Shown: positions 47,035 through 60,465, counted from the stretch's first letter. The stretch is 64,000 nt of DNA from Arenicola marina (GCA_964019135.1 OZ025249.1:12450039-12514038), one strand, 5' to 3'. Translations and numbers: made by a program. Notes: generated from the letters alone by a model not told the origin.

Positions 47035-48228
47035 ATGGCGTCATTGTCACCTCACTAGAACCCCTATCAGACGGCGTCATTGTCACCTCACTAGAACCCC
47101 TATCAGACGGCGTCATTGTCACCACACTAGAACCCCTATCAGAGGGCGTCATTGTCACCACACTAGAACCACCATCAGACGGCGTCATTGTCACCACACT
47201 AGAACCCCTATCAGACGGCGTCATTGTCACCTCACTAGAACCCCTATCAGACGGCGTCATTGTCACCACACTAGAAGCCCTATCAGAGGGCGTCATTGTC
47301 ACCACACTAGAACCACCATCAGACGGCGTTATTGTCACCACACTAGAACCCCTATCAGACGGCGTCATTGTCACCACACTAGAACCACCATCAGACGGCG
47401 TCATTGTCACCACACTAGAACCCCTATCAGACGGCGTCATTGTCACCACACTAGAACCACCATCAGACGGCGTCATTGTCGCCACACTAGAACCCCTATC
47501 AGACGGCGTCATTGTCACCACACTAGAACCCCTATCAGACGGCGTCATTGTCACCACACTAGAACCACCATCAGACGGCGTCATTGTCGCCACACTAGAA
47601 CCCCTATCAGACGGCGTCATTGTCACCACACTAGAACCCCTATCAGACGGCGTCATTGTCACCACACTAGAAGCCCTATCAGACGGCGTCATTGTCACCT
47701 CACTAGAACCCTATCAGACGGAGTCATTGTCACCACACTAGAAGCCCTATCAGACGGCGTCATTGTCACCTCACTAGAACCCCTATCAGACGGCGTCATT
47801 GTCACCACACTAGAACCCCTATCAGACGGCGTCATTGTCACCACACTAGAACCCCTATCAGACGGCGTCATTGTCACCACACTAGAACCCCTATCAGACG
47901 GCGTCATTGTCACCACACTAGAACCACCATCAGACGGCGTCATTGTCACCACACTAGAACCCCTATCAGACGGCGTCATTGTCACCACACTAGAACCCCT
48001 ATCAGACGGCGTCATTGTCACCACACTAGAAGCCCTATCAGACGGCGTCATTGTCACCACACTAGAACCCCTATCAGACGGCGTCATTGTCACCACACTA
48101 GAACCCCTATCAGACGGCGTCATTGTCACCTCACTAGAACCCCTATCAGACGGCGTCATTGTCACCTCACTAGAAGCCCTATCAGACGGCGTCATTGTCA
48201 CCTCACTAGAACCCCTATCAGACGGTGT
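47035..48228. repeat. 36-bp minisatellite, about 33 copies
   Basis: The unit carries gacggcgtcattgtcaccac and actagaacccctatca, with an accaccatca variant. Thirty-six bases equal 12 codons, so both strands stay open (GVIVTTLEPLSD and MTPSDRGSSVVT). One missing base near 47709 shifts the frame, which argues against selection for coding. Confidence 0.97.
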
Positions 48229-51200
48229 CATGGCTTCGGGGGGAGCACGCCCATGGGTTTTGGACCCCCGTTTAACTCAAGCGTGCACAAAGATGGCCTG
48301 AAACGCCCATATTTGCCATTTCTTTGACCTGTGTATTCTATGTATGGCTCAACTATACCATACCATACCATTTCCCTTATTACATGGATTGACAAGGCTG
48401 TACTAACGTTACAGAAAACCCAGCCTATGGTAAGGAGTCATTACTCGTTGATGTCGGCTACGTACCACCGAGTGTCACTCTCCCCAAGTAAAGATCTATG
48501 TGTGAGATGCCATTTGGAACAAGGGTGTAACCAGACATTAGCAAACCGGTGAACACTGCACACAACCCAGCCAGTGTCTCCATTAGCCCAAATATGTCAT
48601 CCATGCGCGGGAGAGCTAGGTATGGGGTAGATTTGCACTTCTTGACAGCAAAATTACGACAGGTGTTTATTTGTCGAATTTTGTACAACAGTGGGAACGA
48701 GGGGCGGAGACAATACACTAGGGGATGTGGGAAAAATACGTAAATAAAATGTTGGTATTTGTGGCCGCTTTTGTGCACATGAAGACTGAACTGGGCCAAG
48801 AAGCCGCCCGGGACGATGACATGGGGAGGGCGGGGCGGGGGGGGGGGGGCGCATCCTAATAACGACAAAGGATTTGATACATATTTGGCCAAGGCTTGAT
48901 GAGTGGGGGAGGGTGGGGCAGGGAGGGGGTCATCAATGGCACTGCCTTAAGTAAAGCAATCTGCACGCAACCCACGTGTGATTGACCTGCACATGCAGCC
49001 ACTGTGCAGGTCAAGGTCATTGACACGCGGGGGAAGGAAGGAAGGCAGTGGAGAGAGCAATGTTTCATTCATCGATTGCCCAAGCCTCTAAAACCCCTCA
49101 GCTATATGCATCGGCCCCACGTGGTAGACAGCCTGTCTGAAGCCCGGCGGGTACCAGATCAGACGCCGCGACAAACATTGTCTGTCGGCCTGGCTCGGTG
49201 GGCAGATTGTTACAGCACACAGGGATAGGTATGGCCATGTCCGGGGAACGACCGGCGATAGGGTCTCATCAGCCATTTTGAATTCTTCGGCTGCAGGATT
49301 CTCGAATCGCATGTGCACAAAACAATTTCATCTGATTTCGAATGAAATGTAGACATTACATTAATATAATCAACCGTTTTGACTGTTACCAACATGGTCT
49401 AATTCTACTGATTTGCTTATGTTAGATCGATGGAAGTATTTAACCAATGTGTACAGTCGCAAAAATTACCCTCTGTACATGGGTCCGTTTCGCATGTTGA
49501 CGCTATAGATCATCTGTCGAAGCACGGCGAATCGCGTCTTTTTGTAACTTAGCTTTACTGCAGAACCGTTACAGAATCACATACTAAATACATTTACAGG
49601 GGCAGTGAGGCCCAAGAGGTGGGTGACCATTGGTCGATGCCCGTCACAAGTCCATACCCTCCCCCATTCCCCGATCCAAGGTCAATGGTTAGGGAGTACG
49701 TATAGCCATGACCAGACAGGAAGTGAGCTATAAACCACTGTTTAAACGAGGTCGATCGTCGACAGGGAAGTTAAGTGGCGCTTTATGAAGGTCACACCAA
49801 CCCTTGTTGTATCCCCCCAACCCCTGCCCCCACCGACACCCCGATCCCATTAATACACTGACATCGCCTCCGTAACGGCTCAATGGGGGTGTCGACGCCA
49901 GTCTACGTCCGATTCGCTGCATTGGTGCAATTCCGGTATTTAGATATATAACTATATACAAGACAAGTATTCAGTTGTCGTTTCCAATGAATTAGGCAGT
50001 TAGTGCTTCATGCATTAGGAATCTCTGCAAGGATTTAATCTGCCAAATACAGTTTTGACACACATGGATTAACAAAGCACTGACAAGAGATTAGTTGGTC
50101 CCGGCATGGTGAATGGACATTCTTCTTTTTTTTTAAACCGGGGCGCCGTTTAATTAATATCATAATACATTCTGGCATATACTGTTAGAACACCATTGAA
50201 TTATCATTGTTGTAAGCACCCGTCCAGCTACCCCGCCCAGGTACCCCGCCCCGGTACCTCCAGGTATCCCGCCCAGGTACCCCGCCCCGGTATCCTGCCC
50301 CGGTACCCCCCGGTATCCCGCCCCAGTACTCCCCAGTTACCCCCCCCCCCCCGCCGCCCAACCACCCTCGGGACACTTCGGCAGTTGACCCACAAACACC
50401 AACAGATGCACAATCGATGCCTTGATAAAGCCCTGATAACACTTCGCCAGACACACCATATCGATTTGTAGCATGAATAAGGACCCTCGCCGAGCAGTGT
50501 GTACAGACCCTGCCGACAGCTGTATGGGACAAATCCGACCGCCTGGTTTATTGGGTAAATAACGCTACATCCGCAAGCGTTCCCGGGCTATTTGATGTGA
50601 TAGCAATACGATAACAGGTACATAATATCATCAACATTATGTTGTGTTCCCCGACAAATCATCTGCCAGAATGTAGATGGGCATGTCAATGGCTATTGTG
50701 AGGTTAATGGCTTATTAAAAAGCCCCCCCCCCACCCTGCGACCCCCACCCAAGGACACCAATCACAACCGCCCCACCCCCTTCTCTCCAACCTCACCCAG
50801 ATTTGTATTAAATAAATAAATCTATGTAGTGTATGGAAATGGCATCTAGGCACGCAATCACATACAGGAAAGCCTGCAAAATATTTGCGACAGGCACATC
50901 GTTGCGGTTAAAGTGACTCATTTCCTTACTTCGCTGCTATGGCATTTGTGACAGCCAGCTACAGCCAGATCACAATGCTGGGTTGCTGAGCACGTAACGT
51001 AACGGTTATGACTACATAGACTGATGGCCCGTTACCTGTGGGTAAGACAATACTATGGAATACATATCTTAAGACTAACTGACGCCGAAACAACTGAGGT
51101 GGCACACGGACGGTTTGCATGGTAGGAGCGAGCTGAAGGGCTCACCCCAAGTGTGTAAGGGCTCGGTCAACACTACACAGCCAGGTCAAGGGGGTGAGGG

Positions 51201-51906
51201 TCTCCGGCGAAAGAAATCAACACGGTCTGGTATTCTCTTTTTGTTTTTGGCTTTTGAGTCAATTCGATCCATTATGTACGTGCACCATACGCTGAATTCA
51301 TCTCCCGAGAGGCTGTATGGCAAATACACCACAAGCGTAAGTTGTGGGCATATGGAATGCTCAGTGTGATCCAGGGGAATGTAATTAGGGTACTGGACAG
51401 CCTGGTCAGCCCGGAGAAAGCCGGCTTTGGATCAGACATGGCCTCCTCATCAGCGCTCCTCAGCGCCCCCCCCCCCTCCCCGACCCCTCCCCCACCCAGC
51501 TCCACGTACACTCTCCGAGTCCCTGTCTCCCTGTGGTACCGGGGCGCCTGGATGTCTGTCAGAGAAATGAAGCCATGCCGTACAGCAGCACTCTTCCTTC
51601 GACAGTCTATTAGGGGGACCCGGGACCACACTGACCGCCAGGTGGCGCTGCAGAGGTTAGGCAAACAACAGCCGGAAGTGAGTCCGGCGGCAGTGCCATG
51701 CGGCGCACATGGCACTATTTGGGCTGTTATTATAATGCGCCCGCCATGACACAAACGGCTCTTTTTTGCTGTTGTTGAATGTCTGAACCTTACGTCACCA
51801 CCATATTGAAGGAGACACGTCACTACTCCCCCGACCACACCCCCATCCCTCAAGCCGGGAATGCCGCCTCTGGTCTCATCATATTACTCATGTCTCAATC
51901 CTGCCG
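48229..51906. other. 15.4-kb intron, middle part
   Basis: This holds a SINE family-1 tail fragment at about 48750-48828 (cttttgtgcacatgaag, cgcccgggacgatgac). A short repeat of ccccgcccaggta and ccccggta units lies at 50225-50335, and a GC-rich block open on both strands at 51340-51860. I cannot support an exon. Confidence 0.45.
51635..51648 (+). promoter_or_regulatory. Possible CTCF-type binding site
   Basis: ccgccaggtggcgc matches the conserved bilaterian CTCF core (CCASYAGRKGGCRC) at 13 of 14 positions. It lies in a CpG-rich block next to the assembly gap. A single motif match is weak evidence of binding. Confidence 0.3.
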
Positions 51907-52106
51907 NNNNNNNNNNNNNNNNNNNNNNNNNNNNNNNNNNNNNNNNNNNNNNNNNNNNNNNNNNNNNNNNNNNNNNNNNNNNNNNNNNNNNNNNNNNNNN
52001 NNNNNNNNNNNNNNNNNNNNNNNNNNNNNNNNNNNNNNNNNNNNNNNNNNNNNNNNNNNNNNNNNNNNNNNNNNNNNNNNNNNNNNNNNNNNNNNNNNNN
52101 NNNNNN
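51907..52106. other. Assembly gap (200 N)
   Basis: Exactly 200 undetermined bases, a conventional size for a gap of unknown length. Open frames drawn across it are meaningless. Confidence 0.99.
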
Positions 52107-54000
52107 GAAGGAACGGGGCCCCGCATGTCGATAGCCCCCCCCCACCCCCCTTCTCTCCCTCTCCGACCCGGGGGTTAGACAGACACACGGCGCTGTCTGG
52201 TCGGGCCCTCCCCGACACCCAGACTCTGCGCGGTGGGGAAGTGAGCGGGGGGAGGGGGAGGACGGCGCTGCCGCCGTCGCCACAGTCAGACCGACAGCCA
52301 GATCCATGGAGACCCGCGGAACAGACACACCCACCCACAGACTGCCCCACAAAAAAACACCCACACGGCTGTTATACCCTGCAGCTTGCAGCTATCCAGC
52401 TAGCCACGAGGCTGAATCACTGAGCGCACCGTGACAGTCCCGCAGCCACAGGCCCCGGCAGGCAGACATTAAAAAGCCACCCACATATGGGTGCCCACTC
52501 GAACCGTTAAAATGTGATACGTCCTTGTGGAACGCCATTCACAGAGACTTCTGGCTGTAAAACCAGACCCCCATAATCTCTCCCTTCCCATCCCACCCCC
52601 TTCCGCATCCCCCCCTCACCCACCCCACTCTCCACCAAACGACATCACCCCCCCCTCCCCCCCACCAGCCGACATCCTCTCTCTCGTCCCTCTCACAGCC
52701 CCCTATCCTGATCAGCCGTGAAGGTCGTTCAATCGAGTCCCTGTTCAACAAATACCTCTCTCAGACTTTATGGAAATGCCTCACATACATCCTAAGAGGG
52801 GGGGTGGGGGGGGGGCAGACGCACCCACACCGTGACGGGGCCGCTCTGTCTAACACGCCTCGTTGTGTTACTCCACTATAGGCTATAGAACAAGACACTT
52901 TTTATCCGTGGCTTCCAGGCTGCAATCCAATCCCTCTAGACACGATACAGCGACTTCTTTATCTTAGTTGACTTATTACATCATTAGATGTTGTAATGAC
53001 AACAGGACCGTAGTTCCGTGTAAAAAACGACCCAGTACACCAGGTCATTAGGAAGGGTACAGTGGTACCCGGTTCGGCATATGTCATCGCCTGTTGAGGC
53101 AAAGTGCTAACAGATGGTCGATGTGGCTCTTATACGTGCGTCTAATTATAAACTAATTCCGAGGAAACAAAACTGCACCATGCCTAATAGTGCAATTTCC
53201 CCCATTATCACAGGAAATAAAATTGCTAAAATTGAAATAAAATAAAGTCTAAAATTGCTTTAGAAATCTACATGAATACACACGCTCATTTATATTGATC
53301 AATTGAAAACTCATTATTATTATTAGTGCTGCTACTTCATGCAAAATAATTTATTGAGCATGACATTTCTGGTCTACTGCGAGTGGAACCAGGAACACGC
53401 GGCAGTTTACAGCTATGAACCTTGTGGCTCAGCCTAGCTGCCTCTACACAACTGGAACTAGGCCAGGCCATGTTGAGCGTAGTCTGAGGGTATAAGCCGG
53501 CCTCTATTCTTGGATGTCCGGCTGAACTTTGATGGCGAGAATGAACACTAATGAATAACTCTTTCTGTCAGTCGGGGACATTTGTTTAGCTTACGTTTTT
53601 AGAGCGCAAAGCCTTCGCCAGCGCATAACGTTGCCGTAAGGTTGCCAAGCTGACAGCAGGTAAATGGTCTGTCTGTTTTGAGGCACAACAATCGGATGGG
53701 GCGTTAAAACCAGGGGAAAACAGACTGTGGAAGGGGAAGAAAACCAGCTTCCCCCGAACCAACCGACCCCCAGTCCTCCTCCCCCCCCGCCCCCCGCCCC
53801 CATTCTCTCCCTCTCAGCTAAACCCGTTAACTAACCCGCTAACTAACCCGCTAACTAACCCGCCGTGACGGTGCGCAGGGATCTGGCTGCACACTGGTGA
53901 CAGTGACAGACGGACAGCCAACTTCTGGAGAGACGTTCAGTCGGTCGGTCAAGGCCGTACCAACGTCTAGGCCATAAAGGCAGGGCGTACGTACGCTGAA

Positions 54001-54012
54001 TGCAACAGCGAC

Positions 54013-54064
<52 letters not shown>

Positions 54065-54065
54065 A
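54001..54065. repeat. GCG trinucleotide repeat
   Basis: An almost pure run of cgg units with three cag interruptions, in a CpG-rich block. Such runs are common near promoters. The Arg or Gly runs it encodes are not evidence of a gene. Confidence 0.85.
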
Positions 54066-54434
54066 CCCTCTCTGGGGAGAGAGGGAGGAACGGACGGAGG
54101 AAGGGAGGAATGGAGCGAGGGAGGGAGTAGCATTCTATACTTGTTCCCGGCCACAGAACCTGTTCCCGGATTGAACCTGTTCCACGTCACCGGCCACGTC
54201 ACCTCTCCTGCCACGCTGGCAGGTGGGTTGCGGGCCAGGTGTGCCAGCGTGGCAGGCCCCAGGCCCCACCCACAACGGTCGGCTAGCCATCCAGCCATCC
54301 AGCCATCCATGATTCCATCCCCGCCTCCAGTCAGACACAACGGCTTCCCATCGCTTCCCACCATGCGTCTCATCACATTTCCTCTTCTACCTATCGTGTG
54401 TTTAACTCGTATTCCGATCCTGACGCTATGCCCC

Positions 54435-54645
54435 CAGCCCGGCCCCGGGCCGCACCCTTGCCAGCCCGGCCCCGGGCCCCACCCTTGCCAGCCCAGCCCC
54501 GATCCCACCTCCGCCAGCCCGGTCCCGGCCCCGGCCCCACCCCCGCCAGCCCCGGCCCCAACCCCGCCTGCCGGGCCCGAGCCCCACCCCCGCTAGCCGG
54601 GCCCAGACCCCACCCCCGCCAGCCCGGCAGGCCCCGACCCCACCC
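54435..54645. repeat. CpG-rich short tandem repeat
   Basis: Repeated ccagcccggccccgggc and ccccacccccgcc segments of varied length, about ten units. Confidence 0.75.
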
Positions 54646-56514
54646 TGAACGCACGCTACTCCGTAAAAAAAAAACTCTTCCGGGAGGAGACACCACCCCC
54701 ATTCAACTAGCGATAAACCTTAACTACCGGACGCCCGCCCTCTCGGCCTAGCTGTCCACCCTGTCCCACCGACCCCCCCCCCCCCTCTACCCTTGCAGCC
54801 ATCTCCTGGTAGCCCGGTGGGGGGTATCACTTCCAGAGGCCACGGAAGAGCATCCACGTGGCGACGGAGCGGGACGCATGTCCCAGCTTCTAGCTGCTCG
54901 TCAGCTCATCAACAGCAAACACCAGGCATCTTCCCCAACAATAAAACCAAGGCACTGCAGACACCAGATTTCATCAGTCTGGCCAGGATGGGTGGATGGA
55001 TGGATGCACGGCGGGTGGGACAGAAGAAGGCAGCATGGAGGGTGGGGGCCAGAGGGCGATATGACGGATGGGGGACATGGGAGGAGGCAGCAGCGAAGAC
55101 AGGGTAGAGGGGAACAAGGCGGGGGGGGGGGGCAGTGGGACAGAAAGTAGGGAGCGGCAGAATGAGACAGGGAGGGGGTGGGGGGGGGGGGTAAAGGCGG
55201 CAGCCGGAAGGGTGAGGCACAGGGACACAAGGGTGGTGGGAAACAAGGAAAGTGAGGAAAGGGACAAAGGAGGGTCGGGCAGAGGGAGACAGGTAGGGCG
55301 GGGTCGAGGGTGGTAGGGAGAGCCACGTGACTATCCCGCCTTGGGAGGTAGGGGATTACCAGACCAGTCCCAACGTCTGAACGCAGTGCGCATGACGATA
55401 TATGATGGGTGGAAATAATGGAAACTCCAGGCCGGGGAAAACCTTGAGGAGCCACGGAAGAGTTGGTGGACGGAGAGAGGTGGCGTGAGGTTGGGGGGTG
55501 GGGGGGGGGGGGGGTAGAACATCAATTTTTTCTGAACGCCAGATGCGATATTTCAAGAAAATTGCGAACATGTTTCCAGGGGAATCTAGGTAATATTACC
55601 ATCTGCATCATCATCCTGCTTCCGGCAAACTCAATACCCCATGGGTACATAAAGCCATTCGGCTAAAGTTAGAACCATCAGAGATCGTATACATGGAACC
55701 ATGACGTCACAACGGGGAGGATCTAAAACATCACCGGGCAGAATCCCGCGGGAGCACGCAACACTCAACTCAACAAAGGCCGCTGGGGTGGAGATGGAAT
55801 AATACGGAAGTGGGGGGGGGGGGGGGTGGAAGGATAAAGGATAAAGCTAGCTTGCGTAGCGCCACCGCGCGGGGAGCTTGAATGAGGGGGTCGGAATTTA
55901 CAGCCGGAAGTATCTGTGAACGGCTTTCTGCGACAACGTATTATATTTGAACGGTTCGAGTACCAGTATGTGAACGCTGAATTATATATCCATTCAAAAC
56001 AGATATCGAGGCTACACATCTTTCACACGTGGTACATGCTATAATGCGGATCACAGTCGTATCCGGTGAAAAGAGTTGATTTCATGCCCGGCCATGTTCG
56101 TGGCAAATCGTCTGCACTGCAACCGATCTGCGCCCTGTTCGAGCCAGCCAGTGCGGCCCAGTTACCGATTTTTTCGATTTTTAGCCCAGGTTATCATCGC
56201 TCATCGTGTACGCCCACTCCATCACCCGGGTCACTTTCGAGGGTCACTTTCTGTAGGATTGTCACATCAGTTGGTGACCGAACCGCAGCGAAGAGAGAGA
56301 CAGAAGAGAGACAGAGGTTATTTCTGGGTGTTTTGCTCATGGGCCGGCCTCGGCGACCCAGGGGATTTATTTACTCACAGCCGAGCTGTATCAAGAGGCG
56401 ATGTACGTATAATGTATGGGGTATACTATAACCCGGACGACCTATAGTTTTTGGGGTGTCATTATCACGCAGATGTGGTAGATGGCGGAGATGCTTGGCC
56501 AGTGAAGCTGTTGC

Positions 56515-56710
56515 TGTGGGGGGGGGGGGTACTGGCACGGGGAGGGGGTACAGGGACGGGGAGCGGGTACTGGGACATGGAGGGGGTAATGAGATAGGGA
56601 GGGGGTGGTGACACGGGAAGGGGGTACTGGCACGGGAAGGGGGTACTGGCACGGGGAGGGGTGGTGACACGGGGATGGGGTACTACTGGCACGGCGGGGG
56701 GGGGGGTGGC
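56515..56710. repeat. G-rich tandem repeat of about 23-26 bp
   Basis: About eight units of ggtactggcacggggaggg or ggtggtgacacgggga. Confidence 0.8.
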
Positions 56711-59700
56711 TACTGGCACGCCATCCTCACGCAACAAGTTTATTCAGAATAGGAAATACCAGTGTCAACGCCAGCCATTGATGTACATAGAAGGCTCGCT
56801 CTGAACGAGGCTGGGTTTGCTACCATATATATAGACCGCGGTGGGAGTGTATGGGGGTGGAGGGGTATGGGTGGGGGCATGGTGGCGTGGGGTGAGGGTG
56901 TGGGACGCACGACACATTCCAAACTATTCATAGAATTTCACAGCTGCGTGTAAACGGAAATAAATCATAGCTTTACATTATAAAAATGAGGAAAAAAAGC
57001 AAGGATAGTCTATAAATAAAAAATCGTGAGGTCTGATGATAGAGACACGTATACCGCAATGAGAGATAGTCCGTATGCGTATGTATGGAAGTGACAAATA
57101 TAGACCATGCATAAAGTTATGATTCGGAACAGGAACGTATGGCCTTTAAATGCTACATTGCACCGACAAGGCGGCCGCACGAAGGAAGGGTCGCCAACCA
57201 GCCCACAACTGTGTGAGAGAAATCAATAGATACGTGGCTGCCACTCTCCCCTCTGTGCGAGAGAGCTACATCAAGAGAGAGCTCAAGACCCAATCCAACC
57301 ACTGCGATCTGAAGCATAACCCAATGTGAAATAGAAAGAAAATTCGAAGAAACATCGCTTCCAAAACAATGCTTTGAGCTTCATCAAAACAAAACCGCAA
57401 GAAGGAAAGGTATACGCCTACTTCTATTTCACAACTCGTGCGAAAGATGTTAATCAAGGGACGAGAGGCGAAATAACCGATGCTAATCCACAAAGTGGAA
57501 CTGAGACAGGCCACTCAGTTCATTCAATGGGCATTGGGGATTCTCTCTATTTCTCTCCCTATTCGCGTTTGAGTGAAGTTTCAAGGTGTTGGTGATGGAG
57601 GTCATTGGAGGCCAATGTTCTCTTGAATATGTTTCAGAGTGTGGAAGACACACCGATAAAAGTGCAATCGTTCCCCGTTCCCTTGTATGGTCAGACAGGC
57701 CCGGTATATGGTTGTTTCTAGATATCACAACGAGCAGAGGGTGATGCACATTTCAAAAATGTAGTCCAATTCAGAAGCCATAAATAATCGACAACGAGAC
57801 TCCTCAACGTAACACCCTATATTTCTTGCTCCTTGTCCTCCTGATTCTGTCTGTACAACGCCCACATTCATACCAATGAGAAACTGTCATAGTACAAGCC
57901 GCCGTTTCCCTGCCCGCTTTTAATCATTAATCATGCAACTCCGCCAAAAAAGCCAAGCGTTTCCCAGCAGTTCTGTACAGCACGTGTGCGATGTGCCATG
58001 AGCAAGACGAACAAGGCGCTATGGCAGCAGTGCAGCGTGCTATAGATCCTGCACGCCCTGCATGTGAGTCTGCAGCTAAAACTTCACTATATCGCTATCT
58101 GAAGTAGATATATCGTACACAGGTTACTTAATGGAAACCTGATACACGTATGCATGGATGGGTGAGTGTGTAGGCCACTGGGCCAAAGCGGGGCCTCTGG
58201 ATTCGGGCTTGGGAATCGAACCCAGGTCTGCCGGTTGGTTACAAGCCCAGTGTGATGTCATGATTAAAGAAAGCAGACAACCGATGGCTGTTTATACTGG
58301 AACAATTCCTACTTCCCGCTCCAATCAATATTTCGGTTCTTTCCTCGGTGGGTTATTTTTTTAACCTGAGATTTTGGGCTCTTGGGGATTCTGCAAACGA
58401 CGATGCCTAAACAACCGACCAACGCAAACGCCAGCCCATTAGGACAACATGGCACAGAGGGGCACTAACTGTTCTTTTTTACCGGGCGTAATTAAGCAAT
58501 GTTCTTCGTCATCCATCGCTCGTTGACGCTATATACGTACAGCGTAGCGTATGTGTTTTAACGGCATGTGGAAGGAAGGCACGGGAAGGAAGGGAGGCAG
58601 GAAGCCATGGGGACGAGGGTCCGGAGGGCACGTTTCCCCTGTCGGCAGCCGTTAGACGGATGGCCTGGTGTCAGCCAGGTGGGCCGACAGACCCCACGCC
58701 AAGGCCAGCCGTCCTTGCCGGTCACCTTTCAAGTGAGGTCGACGCATGTACAACAAAGGACAATGCCAACCCGCAAGGCATCATCAGAAAAACCAACACT
58801 CGCTCCTGGCCAGCCTCTATAGCTTACACATGGTGCTCACATGGCTGTGACACGGCGGGGACAGAGGGGGTCGGGATGACGGCGGGGAAGCAATGAAGGG
58901 GGGTGGGGGTCGGCAGAGTTGTAACAGGCGCAAACCAGGCCTGTGTTCATATACAATGCTTTTTGTCAAAACTATATAGAGCCCCCCCCCCACCCCTTGG
59001 GGTCCCAGCATTCCCCTTACTATTACTATTTACCGTTACTCTGTGTCATCTTCAAGCTTCACTCTCTCACTGCCACCCATTAACCCTCGGTCTATTCTGT
59101 CACAGGGACAGTGGTTAGGGGGAGGAATGGGGGGGGGGGGGGGGGGGTGGACGAGGAGGGGCGGTGGACGGGGCGGGGGTTTGAAACCCCTCGTCTAACG
59201 GTCTTCTCCTTATGGTAACGGCCCCCGTTGCAATGCCGGAGGGCATGTGTAGCCGACAACCTACACGATATGTCCCCTAGGCACGAGTGGACTGCAGTGT
59301 TATAGAGCCAGTGAGTGTATCTGCCACACAGACATCATGGGCGACCCTTTACAAGTCATCAAGACTCGTGGGGATGTCGGGGGGGGGGGGGTGGAGACCC
59401 CCACTGACCATACTGACAGCGCCAAGGTACGTGTGCTGACCATCAGTTTTCATACCTAAGCCAACACCCCGCTAACTGACCATTGGTTTACATTAGAGAA
59501 GGTCAGATAGTAGTGGCTACCTATATGATATGATTTCAATCTGTACCCCGTTGAGATCCCATACTGGGTCCCCCCTACGATCACTCGTATACCTGCGACT
59601 GGGAATGTAACTAAATACCAGATAAGTTTCATATAACCACCTACTGTAAAATCTAAAGCCAAAACGCTGCCCCTTGGACAGGAAAATTGTTGGAGCGCCG

Positions 59701-60403
59701 GCGCGCCTTTCACGGAGGGCTATACGTCTTGGGGGGCTGTCCGGTACACAATGCTCATGGAGAGTCGTAACTGGAACCACTTCGTACCGCCCACAACACC
59801 CACGTATACCCGCCCCTCCCCTCCCACCTACACATACACAGAACCACCCGCACCTCATCTCTCTCGTTCCAACATACACACCCAGCCTACTTTCCAGTAA
59901 GCGTCTTTATTAACAGACTATTAACAGTCCGCCAGACCGGTAGTCAGAGCAAACCTTGGACCGATCCCAATAAACAAATGTTTTATTACAACCGGATTTG
60001 CGCTGAAAAGTTAAAACAGCCAGAGTCTACCAACACCCCGATGACTCATAGCACAGCTTAGTAGTAATACTGCAAACACTCAGACCGTGACATCAAAATT
60101 GAAAAGCTGAAAACGTGTCCAGCTGTGAAAAAAATGGCGACGGGGCTGCTAGTATTTCCTGGTGAAACACACGATGTTGAACACACGCAAACAAAGCCGA
60201 GAGAGCGACGCCTGGGAGCTCAGTACGCCAAGGACCGACAGTTGTAAAGTGTGTTCTCGGAACTAATGACCAAGAAGCTCATGCAGTTTCCTCGATTGTA
60301 CAGTGAAACCTAAACTCTCGTGATTCACGTTATGTTGTCTCCGTTACATTATATATAGGAACTATTTTCTTCATCTTTGTTACCCTTGGATCCACGTACT
60401 GAC

Positions 60404-60465
60404 CTTGATCAAATGTTTGTTGATCCACTTTGTGAATGTTTTCTTCTGTACGGCATCTCTCTCGT
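60404..60465 (-). CDS. shot/MACF1: Spectraplakin exon: start of CH1 (first actin-binding helix)
   Basis: This 62-bp exon encodes (D)[20 protein letters not shown], the first helix of CH1 and the start of actin-binding segment 1. The acceptor is a run of T followed by CTTCCAG, and the exon begins with two bases of a codon (AC), so the previous exon must end in phase 1. A G there would restore aspartate, giving the family's D-E-R-D. The donor is AAG then GTCAGT in phase 0, matching the A-R-Q-L start at 44971. The [14 protein letters not shown] string is shared by spectraplakins, plectin and, more loosely, beta-spectrin. The exon carrying the usual N-terminus was not found to its right within the window. 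Confidence 0.95.

Larger units (their letters stand above)
52107..60403. other. 15.4-kb intron, 5' part
   Basis: No exon is supported. The content includes CpG-rich blocks (52130-52320, 54000-54660) and many poly-G/C runs, for example near 54772, 55115, 55187, 55500, 55811, 56518, 56697, 58983, 59129 and 59380. A perfect TGACGTCA lies at 55702-55709 and a tRNA-like SINE scrap at about 58190-58260. A 72-codon ATG-less frame ending at a phase-0 donor (53592) is discussed under findings. Confidence 0.5.

Noticed and set aside
46992..48231. Frames of 249 aa (plus) and 226 and 178 aa (minus)
   Set aside because: They come from the 36-bp repeat. Both strands are equally open and a one-base deletion breaks the frame midway.
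51272..51853. A 193-aa minus-strand frame in a GC-rich block
   Set aside because: It has no donor in a usable phase, no recognised domain, and the opposite strand is almost equally open.
51779..52423. Open frames crossing the N gap
   Set aside because: They only exist because undetermined bases were read through.
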